From Tubulanus polymorphus (Eukaryota; Nemertea; Palaeonemertea; Tubulaniformes; Tubulanidae): 64,000 nucleotides of DNA. The notes beneath the pieces were generated by a model. The model saw only the letters and a list, made by a program, of their open reading frames with translations. It did not search any database and had not been told where the DNA came from. This document shows, one piece after another, positions 56,037 through 64,000 of the stretch (position 1 is the first letter of the stretch; the number at the start of each line of letters is the position of its first letter). The stretch covers positions 15,244,850 to 15,308,849 of the forward strand of contig NC_134029.1 in NCBI RefSeq assembly GCF_964204645.1, read 5' to 3'. The position numbers and the translations under genes are program-made.

Positions 56037-56255
56037 TTGGGTTTCCAAAAGCTTTCCAATATAATAATTCAATTAGATATAATATTCCACCTAGATTTTA
56101 TTAGTATTATAACAAATAAAGATGTAGTTTTGCCTTTATTAATTAATTTAGAATTTTATGTTACTGAAATAAAGTTTTTTATGTCTCGAATGGAAAATAT
56201 ATTTAATACATATGAAGTTACTTTTACTCGAGATGAATATAATATATATAAATAA
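56037..56255 (+). CDS. Small Polinton ORF, 72 aa
   Basis: The frame begins at TTG in TATAAATTGGG, where its neighbours have TATAAATG, so the start was probably altered. Content is hydrophobic and aromatic, ending FTRDEYNIYK. Unrecognised. Confidence 0.4.
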   Translation: MGFQKLSNIIIQLDIIFHLDFISIITNKDVVLPLLINLEFYVTEIKFFMSRMENIFNTYEVTFTRDEYNIYK

Positions 56256-56263
56256 AATCTAAT

Positions 56264-57323
56264 ATGAAATATTGGCAGAATCAATTAAATTTTGCTGTCT
56301 ATTGCGCGACAACAGGGTGTGGTATAAGTTGGAATGATCACTTGAACAATTTGTATAACAATTTGTCTTATTCAGATTTAAAATTCATTCTTACAATATT
56401 TAGATTTCACACGTATTTTCAAATTAGAATTATATTAAATGAATTACAATGTCCTTTACCTGGATCGAAATATTTTAATGAATTGGATAATAATATCAAT
56501 CTTTCTAAGTTTTATATAATATGTAATGAATTTAATATAGATATTAATTCCGATTTTAGAGTGCAAGTTAAATTACATGGTGTTGGTGAACAGTTTGAAA
56601 TAAAAAGAATTGATTATTCACATAGAGTTGGTGCCCATCATAATTATAAAATCGATAATGATGATGGTTGGAATAATTTTATTATAGATAATGGTGAAGG
56701 TTTTACAAAGCCTGGAATACAAAGAATAAATCAATCTATTCGAATATATTTAATTTGTATATTAGGTGCACAAGTTGAAACAAGATCACCAATAGTTGGA
56801 AATGATAATACTTCATTTGATGCGCAGAAACAATTTTTAAGTATTTGAAGATTCTATTCATAATGATAAAAATAGATCGATTCCAGAAAACATTGTAAGA
56901 TATCAAAATTATTATAAATCTCATGTAAGATTAGATTATTGTATAGGACCCAATTTATTAATTATTTCTAATGATTTAGTTTTAAAAATGGGAAATACAA
57001 TTGGTTATAATAATTTAATTAAGACCGCAACAATAAATAACAAGTTTGGGTTAAATGATATAAATAAAAAGATTATTACTGCTCCAAAATTAATGGAAGT
57101 TGAAAAAAATAAAAAACATATTCAATCAACTGAAACTAAAACTAAGAATATTAAATTGGATAATGATTCTAAAACAAAAGATTACAATACTACAGAAAAG
57201 ATAAAAACTGATAATATTCAACATGAAATAATTAAAACTAAAAATGAAAATAAATCACATGAAAATATTAAACTAGTTATATCTTGCATAGGTATTATAA
57301 TAGGAGGAATATTATATTTTTAA
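56264..57323 (+). pseudogene. Polinton conserved virion-type protein (YWQNQLNFAV family)
   Basis: Begins KYWQNQLNFAVYCATTGCG, then FRFHTYFQIRIILNELQCPL, NGEGFTKPGIQRINQSIR, ICILGAQVETRSPIVG and FDAQKQFLSI. A one-base shift at about 56845 moves to FEDSIHNDKNRSIPENIVRY, LDYCIGPNLLIIS, GNTIGYNNLIKTAT and finally a Lys/Thr-rich linker and a C-terminal membrane stretch (ISCIGIIIGGILYF). This large protein recurs in invertebrate Polintons upstream of the capsid gene. A minor capsid (penton-like) role is possible but I cannot show it. Only one break seen in about 350 codons. Confidence 0.75.
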
Positions 57324-57340
57324 TTTTAATTTTTTTGAGA

Positions 57341-57348
57341 TATAAATG
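57341..57348 (+). promoter_or_regulatory. TATAAATG start motif
   Basis: AGATATAAATGG with the start codon at 57346. Confidence 0.5.
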
Positions 57349-58772
57349 GATGTAGAAGGTGTGGAAGGTTATGAAATGGACCCTTTTGATTTTGATGAAC
57401 CCGGCATAACTGATGAACCACAACCTGATTTTAATGAAACTAATATTGATTATGATAATGAAACAGAATATAATAATAATTTAAATACACCTGCAGAATC
57501 ACAATTTGATCCTGAAAAACATGATCCAGATTTTGATCCAGATTTTGTGAAACAAGAATTAGATAATTTACCCAAAATAGATAAATTAGAATATTTAATT
57601 AAAAATTCTAAACTTAATATAAATAATAAAAACTTTAAACGTTTGTTATATAAATTAAAATTTTTAGATAATGGTAAATGTTATTATCATTTGGAAGGTG
57701 ATTATTATATTCATATCACTTATAAAGTTGAAAATAAAATATTAGCAGAATCAACTTTGAACAAATTAGGAACATTTAGAATTAAAAGAATAAGTAATAG
57801 TAATGGAATAACTGATGTTACAAAAGCAGAAAGAGATTATAATTTAAATGCATTTTGCCAAAGAATAGATGAATTATTTGAAATAATCAATAAAAATTTA
57901 GAAACAGAAACAACTTCTGAACTGAATATAACTTCTAAAACTAGTAAACTTAAATCAAATAAAGTTCAAATTGATAAAATTTTACCGAATGGATTAATTG
58001 ATGCAACAGATCAACAATTAGAAGATTAAGATATATTTTCTGATAAATCAATTAGAGAAATTATTAGTATAAGAAATGAAGCTGATAAAATTGCACACAA
58101 TAAAATGATTAGAGATAAAAAATTAATACTTTAAAAAAAGATAAAACTGGAAAATTAAAGAAATAGTATAATTAAAGTTAGATAGAGATAATAAAGTTAT
58201 CGAAGAAATTGAATTTAAAAAAAGAAATGCATATTTAGAAAAAGAAATTGAAAAATTAGAATATAATGTAGAATTTCAGAAAGAGGAAATGAAATTATTA
58301 TTAAAATCATATGATTGTAATATTAATAGATTAAAAGTTATTTTTAAACCAAAAAAAAACAAATTCTAAAGTATCATTGAAAGATAGAACAAAATTATTA
58401 TTTAAGGTAGAAGGTATCACAATCATTTCAACTCTATCATCTGTAACTATGGTATTTCCAACAATAGGTTTAGTTATAGGAAATGCTTTGAAATCTACAC
58501 CTACTCCTAATAAACCGGATAAACCTCCAAATAATAATAATTCTATACAAGATAATGTTAAGGATGGATTAAAAAAATTAGCAAAATATCTATGGGAATT
58601 ATCTAAAAAATCTGCTGCAGCTTTACCCGGATTTATTGCATCAATTGTTGGTTTTGTATTAAAATCTGCTGGAAATATTCTTAGTTTTGCTGCTAACCAT
58701 ATTATTTTATCTTTAATCACAATTGTTAGTGCCATTATTTTTGGATTAGTGAATATGAAAAAGAATAAATAA
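57346..58772 (+). pseudogene. Polinton membrane-active-type protein (LFxxEGITI family)
   Basis: Frame 1 (57346-58029): acidic N-terminus, LLYKLKFLDNGKCYYHLEGD, ILAESTLNKLGTFRIKR, then a stop. Coding continues after it (IREIISIRNEADKIAHNKMI), changes frame, forms a coiled coil (LEKEIEKLEYNVEFQKEEMK), and ends in 58331-58772: SLKDRTKLLFKVEGITIIS, a Pro/Asn linker, KKLAKYLWELSKKSAAALPG and two hydrophobic segments. The C-terminal part is a known conserved signature of invertebrate Polintons; its hydrophobic, amphipathic end suggests membrane action. Confidence 0.75.
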
Positions 58773-58792
58773 GTAATTTTATTTTTTATTAA

Positions 58793-58996
58793 ATGAGTGG
58801 GAGTTATATAAATCCTCCTAAGAATTCTAGAATATCAAATAATATTAAAGCAGAAAGATCTCATCATATTATTACTCATAATCCTTCTAATATTAATCCT
58901 GATGAAACTTTATATTTTAGAATTCCTCGTTTAAAATACTTTTTTATGTTCCAAATAGTATTCATTTATCAGCTGATATAAAAGTAACTGGCCGAG
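58793..58996 (+). pseudogene. Polinton major capsid protein, N-terminus
   Basis: SGSYINPPKNSRISNNIK, PSNINPDETLYFRIPRLK, then a frame shift to VPNSIHLSADIKVT before truncation. This is the first strand set of the double jelly-roll capsid, 21 bp after the preceding gene. It complements the C-terminal part at 38340-39060, which comes from a related but different element. Confidence 0.7.
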
Positions 58997-60257
58997 GTTG
59001 TTACTTAGTGGCCACTATATATCTAGCCAATCAGATGTTTGGTATTGATAGAGCCAACCTACGGGTAAAAAATAATGTATCTGATTGGCTTAATAAATAG
59101 AATGGGAAGTGTAATTACAGACTAATGAAGGGTCGGCAGCCAGGCTTTGTTTAGGCGTGAACTTTGGCCGGAGGCAATCAAACCGGGCAAGCGAGGATGG
59201 TCTAAGACAATGGAAATTCAAATTCAAAATGCCTTTATTGCCCCATAATGACTAAAATCAGTGTTGCTTTTGTACAATAGAAAATGGAATATAAATAATA
59301 TAGAAATATGAAAAATATTAATTAGCAGTAGACATGTGATTATTTGACATAGTATAAAACATGAATTTATGTGTTGACAGTGAAAAAAGCCTCTAACTCA
59401 AGAAGTTTTTGGAAATACCTTTTCATGAGGATTGAATATCTAATGATATTCAGAAGTAGCAAGTATTTCCTGTGTCAATAATTTTCGCAGTATCACAAAT
59501 TAAGCCTGTATTATTCGACGGATTCAACATGGTGTCTCTCCATGCGATCGTGCGACAAAACAATGTCCAGCCAATGTTCCACGATAGTAGCGCCCCATCC
59601 ATAGGCATAGCATCCCCAACGTTTGTAACCAGTTTCATGGTTGTATGCCTTGGCCTAGTGCCACATTAGGTTCAAATCGCCAATATTTAGAATTTTGATT
59701 TCTATTATTTCCTTAATTTCGAATACGAAAGCAGTTGCAGCCCAAATTCCTGTTATCGCTGCTTTGCAGCCATATTTATTATTATTATAGTTTACATTTC
59801 ATATCAGCGTTGTTATCGTTGTTATTATCTATCAGAGGCTAATACATCGGGCACTCATCCGATGCAAAAAAGAAATACCACAGAGCTGATGATTGTAATC
59901 AACGTCACCTTATCACCATTCTTAAAAAAGCTTTGCTGATCGCAGCGTTCGAACCGGACATGCTATATCAAAATATCCACCGTCAAAATGGGAAGGTAAT
60001 CAAGGTAGTTTTGCGACCTTGGCAAAACCCTTTTTCTGGATACAATATCTAAAGTAGTGGCTGGAATTACACATCAGACAATTCGACACTCCATGTTAAT
60101 TCGATCGAAAGCAATTACCGGGGACTAAAATGGAATACATACCATTGTGTCCAGTTTCACCAGTATTCTGAAATTTATGAAATTAGGAAAGGGTCAAGAC
60201 AAGCATTAGTTTCCAGCGCACAAGAAATAACCGCTATTATATTGCTATACTATACAG
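58997..60257. other. Intron sequence with LINE tail and repeat pieces
   Basis: 59218-59300 read on the minus strand looks like a LINE 3' end (GCAATAAAGGCATTTTGAAT). 59743-59775 is an inverted copy of the start of the 51344 repeat. Nothing else recognised. Confidence 0.5.
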
Positions 60258-60380
60258 ATATCAATGAATGTAAGTCACTAAAGCTGTGCGTTAATGGGCG
60301 CTGTGTGAATAATGATGGAAGCTTTACTTGTCTATGTAACACTGGATGGATACTATCTACTGATAGGAGCTACTGTATCG
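60258..60380 (+). CDS. cbEGF exon of fibrillin-like gene
   Basis: 123 bp: DINECKSLKLCVNGRC, VNNDGSFTCLCNTGW, YCIG. Acceptor TATACAG, donor GTAATG. Phase 1-1. Confidence 0.9.
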
Positions 60381-60496
60381 GTAATGAGCATTTCATTGTC
60401 TGCATATTCAATTGAACTGAGAGTTTGAATGATGAACGAGATCTATAATATACCTACTTTATCGCATTGTTCGAATCGTTTTATTTTCAATTCCAG

Positions 60497-60622
60497 ATAT
60501 AAATGAGTGTGCTAATGATAACGATTTGTGTCTAAATGGTGATTGTCTCAACTCCCCGGGAAGTTTTAGATGCAGGTGTCCACATGGCCTTACGCTGTCA
60601 ACAGATGGGAAGAGTTGCAAAG
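60497..60622 (+). CDS. cbEGF exon of fibrillin-like gene (last seen)
   Basis: 126 bp: DINECANDNDLCLNGDC, LNSPGSFRCRCPHGL, SCKG. Acceptor TTCCAG, donor GTGCTG. Phase 1-1; intron of only 116 bp before it. Confidence 0.9.
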
Positions 60623-61635
60623 GTGCTGTGAGAATATTTAACTGACTGCTTAATTTTCTTATTAGCAAATCATCATTTTTCATTCATTTAGTATTTTTTT
60701 GCGAATACTGTAAGGCAGCGATAGTTTGTTTCCCATATAGCTGTGCCTTGCCTGCGTTGGAAATAACCGTGAAGGATGTTTGCGAGATGCAAATGAGTAC
60801 GTACATAAACTTACGTACAACGGATAGAAATAGCTTCTTTATAATAAGAACGAGTCTTGTCGTGCGAAATAGAGTGTGACTGAGAAGCAACAGTCAAACA
60901 AGAAAAATTGTCAAATTTTCAGGCCATACAACCATTCTCTTAGCCCTGTGTATTCTCAGCGTCAGAAAAGGATCGCTAAATCTCCCTCTAAATTAATCAG
61001 AAAAAAAGATTTTCGTTAAAACTAATCTACATGTACGATTGCTCTTTATAAAACATTTACATCATTATATACAATCTTCTTGTTCAGTTAATAAGTCACA
61101 AAAGAATGAAAATTGATTCATGGCGCACGATGGCGACACATCCTTATCATTCTACAGGGCCTTTCCCCAGGGGCGTCACCAGAGGGGGTGGGTGTGGATG
61201 ACCTTCCTTTGTATGGCCCTGCATCGACGTGTCTGTCTGCCGCTACCGCTGCATTATCATATCTATCTATAACTACTGTTGTATGAGATTTTATGCAGAC
61301 GTACAGCAGGGCTTGAAAATTTTGTTGGACATGAGATGAGGTCGCTAAAATGTAGTATGAATTGTGTCCACCAGGGACCGCATTGAAAACAATTTTTATG
61401 CGATTGAGCCATTATTTAACCTAGATCGTGGTAATCAGGTATTAAATGGTCCGAGGTACATTCTTTTTAAATTCACTTCGCTGTATTATAAATTGTTGCC
61501 TCCACGGGAGGGATCTTTGAAAATGCACGGTAGCATGATGTGGCCTTAATTTCTTAAGATATATATCTAAGATATGGTACCAGATTTGACATAGTATGAG
61601 GTTCATTCTATTAGCCATACAATATTTATATCCCC
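60623..61635. other. Intron sequence, no gene seen
   Basis: No further module exon or repeat recognised. Confidence 0.5.
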
Positions 61636-62420
61636 GGCTCAACTTTAGTTGAGAGGGGGCATATAGATTTACCCGTGTCTGAGTACGCCTCCGCCGCTGC
61701 CGCAAATGATGTTATGAGCCTAGAGGCCGCAATTGTTGACCGATTGTTTTCAAACTTGGAACACAAGTAGGATATCACTTTGGGCCCGAACCCTATTTAG
61801 AATTGGGTCGATTCGACTCGAATTATGGCCACCAGGGGGTTGACATGAAAAACGACATTAACAGCCTAAAGGCCGCAATTGTTGACCGATTTATTTCAAA
61901 CTTAGTACACAAGTAGGATATCACTTTGGGCCAGAACCCTATTTAGAGTTGGGTCGATTCGATTCAATTCATGGCCACCAGGGGGCCGATATGAAAAACG
62001 ACGTTAGCAGTCTAGAGGCCGCAATTGGTGACCGATTCATTTCAAAGTTGGAACACAAGTAGGATATCATTTTGGCCAGAACCTTATTTATGATTGGGTC
62101 GATTCCATTGGAATAATGGCCACCAGGGGCCGACATGAAAAATTACGGTAATAGCCTAGAGGCCTCGAATGTTAACCGATTTATTTTAAACATGGCACAC
62201 AAGTAGGCCACTACCCTACTGGGCCACTACCTCACTTGGGCCAAAACCCTATTTAAAATTGGGTCGTTTCGATTCAAATTATGGCTACCAGGGGCCGACC
62301 TGAAAAACAACCTTAACAGTCTAGAGGTCGCAATTGTTGACCAATTCAAATTATGGCCATCAGGGCAAAACAACCTGGAGGCTGCAACTGTTGATCAATT
62401 TTTTACACTTTGTGTCTATG
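61636..62420 (+). repeat. Tandem repeat, unit about 146 bp
   Basis: Five to six units with GAGGCCGCAATTGTTGACCG (61726, 61872, 62018, 62162, 62337), ACACAAGTAGGATATCACTT, CCCTATTTAGAATTGGGTCG and ATGGCCACCAGGGG. The left border carries GGCTCAACTTTAGTTGAG. Units become more diverged to the right. Looks like a mobile satellite. Confidence 0.93.
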
Positions 62421-62900
62421 TTCTCTAATATCATTCTTATAGAAATGATTGTGGCCATAATATTTCGAACGCATTTACCACAAACCCTGTAACTTCACAT
62501 GGCGGCGAATTTCAGGCAGGGGGCATTGGAGGCTCTGCCTCATTCTAGTTTCCTAGACCCCAGTGTTTTCAATTGGTGAAGACAGCGTTTCTCGATTGTC
62601 ACCTGAATAATTGGTCTAGTATATATACGCATAGCTTATAGGCGGGGACGTCAGAGTCATCTAGTTGTACCCAAATTCCGTTTGTCATAGTTCAGAATTT
62701 TATCTTTTTTTTCACAATCCTGATATTCTTCTGCTATTTTGCCTACAAGGCCCAGAGAACAACCTTCATAAGCAACGAAATTCAGGAATTATGAGTGTTT
62801 ATGAAAGCAATTTCAAGGATTCATTAATGCTCGTTCGCCTTCGGCGATCGCGAATAACGTGCAAAGTATGGCATATAAGGTGTGTTCACAAGCCAATATT
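62421..62900. other. Intron sequence, no gene seen
   Basis: Nothing recognisable beyond a short GGCAGGGGGCATTGGAGG-like end that resembles the border of the upstream satellite. Confidence 0.45.
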
Positions 62901-62904
62901 TAGA

Positions 62905-63095
62905 CCGGTCTAATTTAGAACGGACCAAGCGTTCACACAGGCAAAAATACCGTTCAAAAATAGACCAGCCTAGTTTAGACCGGTCTAATTAGGCATGGTC
63001 TAAAAGATCGAACCAGGTCTGGTACAAATTTGGGACCGGTCTAAATCTATGTGTGTGGACAGAAACTTGTTACCAGGTCCGGTCTAAATCGTAAT
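62905..63095. repeat. TTAGACCGGTCTAA palindrome cluster
   Basis: Perfect 12-14 bp palindromes at about 62911 and 62976 and several half sites (GGACCGGTCTAAA, CAGGTCCGGTCTAAA) between CGTTCACACAGG and GTGTGTGGACAG. It may be the core of a small inverted-repeat transposon. Confidence 0.6.
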
Positions 63096-63175
63096 TCTGC
63101 GATAGATGTCACAACCTCTGCAGTAGAGTGTTAGTCCAGTTTATTAAGTTTTAAATGCTTTGATTACCTAGTGTT

Positions 63176-64000
63176 ATGTCGATCGTGTTGAATCACTTCG
63201 ATTGAGTTAAAAGAATCAGATCTTCTATGGTGCAACATCGGTCGAAGAGAGATATCTTGGTGTTGACTGTCCTTGGCCATTTAACTTCATGTGTTTAATG
63301 TACATTGGAATCAGCATCATACCCATTTGAACTGCAAAATATTCATACAACATGAAAACCTACAGTACATGTATACAGTAATCAAACTTTCACCGATGTT
63401 GGATATTTGAATGAACGTTTGGCTTATTTCAGTATTCTAAAGCAGGAAATAATAAGCCCAATCAATAGGCCCCATTCCCATTGGTACAATTGTATAATGC
63501 GTACAGCTATACCGTACACTCATCAGTCAAGATTGGAGCAATCGGTATACCAAACCTACGTACAGCAAAATGTACAGGCCTACAATGACTTCTGGTATAC
63601 AAGCCGTGACCACATGAACTTTTTGGATCTATTAATGTCAGCAGGTCAGAGAAGGCCTGAGTAAAATTAAATTGCACGGCTCAAATCAATTAGCCTTTCT
63701 GCGTGTGAATACTTCACTCTATTATTTTAAAAATAGGCCTATCGAGTGAATTGGTGCATAGACTTAACTAGACTTTTGGCTAGTCCTGACCAAATCCTAT
63801 CTATATTATAATGGCACCAGTTATAGTAACATCACTGTAGGGCCGACGAGAGGGAAAAAGTTGTGTGTGTAGTACATAGGCATGGTAATACTTAAAACGC
63901 TGTTGTTACCTGTACGGTGATTTCTACAGGTTAGCCGTATGTGAGTACGTTGACGCTCAGACTTGCAATATTGGGATTCGAAACCAAACGAGAAAAAAAA
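63176..64000 (-). mobile_element. tRNA-derived SINE-like dispersed repeat, copy 2
   Basis: Matches 52767-53626 in order, with indels; 85-90% by eye. GGTTTCGAATCCC on the minus strand (63973-63985) is a better B box than in copy 1. The A-box end lies outside the window. Confidence 0.65.

Larger units (their letters stand above)
55897..58996 (+). mobile_element. Polinton virion-gene block, truncated both ends
   Basis: An abrupt drop in GC begins after GTCAACCAATGC, and five consecutive plus-strand Polinton genes follow. It ends inside the capsid gene at about 58996, where host-like sequence resumes (GGCCGAGGTTGTTACTTAG). No terminal repeats. The gene order is the part missing from the 10.2-kb Polinton. 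Confidence 0.85.

Overview
The window looks like invertebrate animal DNA, probably from a marine species; mollusc or another lophotrochozoan is a guess, not a demonstrated identity. The reasons are long host introns with GT/AG borders, vertebrate-style fibrillin exons, and a mix of Polinton, Penelope-like, Harbinger, LINE, SINE and foldback elements.

Host gene. One plus-strand gene runs through the whole window. Its visible exons encode eight calcium-binding EGF modules and one TB (8-cysteine) module, all on 123-165 bp exons with phase 1 borders. They lie at 209-334, 20751-20876, 31254-31406, 31497-31661, 49066-49188, 49369-49494, 49705-49830, 60258-60380 and 60497-60622. This is a fibrillin/LTBP-like extracellular matrix gene, and neither end is in the window. 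Everything else is intron filled with repeats.

Intron 1 (0.3-20.7 kb) holds decayed, very AT-rich Polinton (Maverick) pieces: DNA polymerase B, HNH endonuclease, zinc-finger and small conserved genes. It also has a 2451-bp tandem duplication, a Penelope-like 3' end, a hAT-like nonautonomous insertion and a foldback element. Intron 2 (20.9-31.2 kb) holds an almost intact PIF/Harbinger element with a two-gene layout, a Penelope RT fragment, and a CR1/L2-like LINE that ends just upstream of the TB exon. Intron 4 (31.7-49.0 kb) holds a full-length 10.2-kb Polinton (34049-44272) with 93-bp terminal inverted repeats and a 6-bp target duplication (CCCGTT). Its genes are a small conserved protein, a membrane-anchored protein, a packaging ATPase, an integrase, a capsid protein fragment, and a zinc-finger plus protein-primed PolB. 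The PolB carries a two-LAGLIDADG intein at its YxDTDS motif. Introns 7-8 (49.8-60.2 kb) hold a Polinton left end, tandem and SINE repeats, and a second Polinton block (55.9-59.0 kb) with virion-type genes missing from the 10.2-kb element.

Most notable: the intein, seen beside an intein-free copy of the same polymerase site in this window; a TATAAATG motif fused to the start codon of many Polinton genes; and a recurring small protein family of unknown function. The 10.2-kb Polinton is dead as read: its integrase lacks the catalytic Glu, its ATPase has a nonsense codon and a changed P-loop, and its PolB lacks Exo I and is frameshifted.
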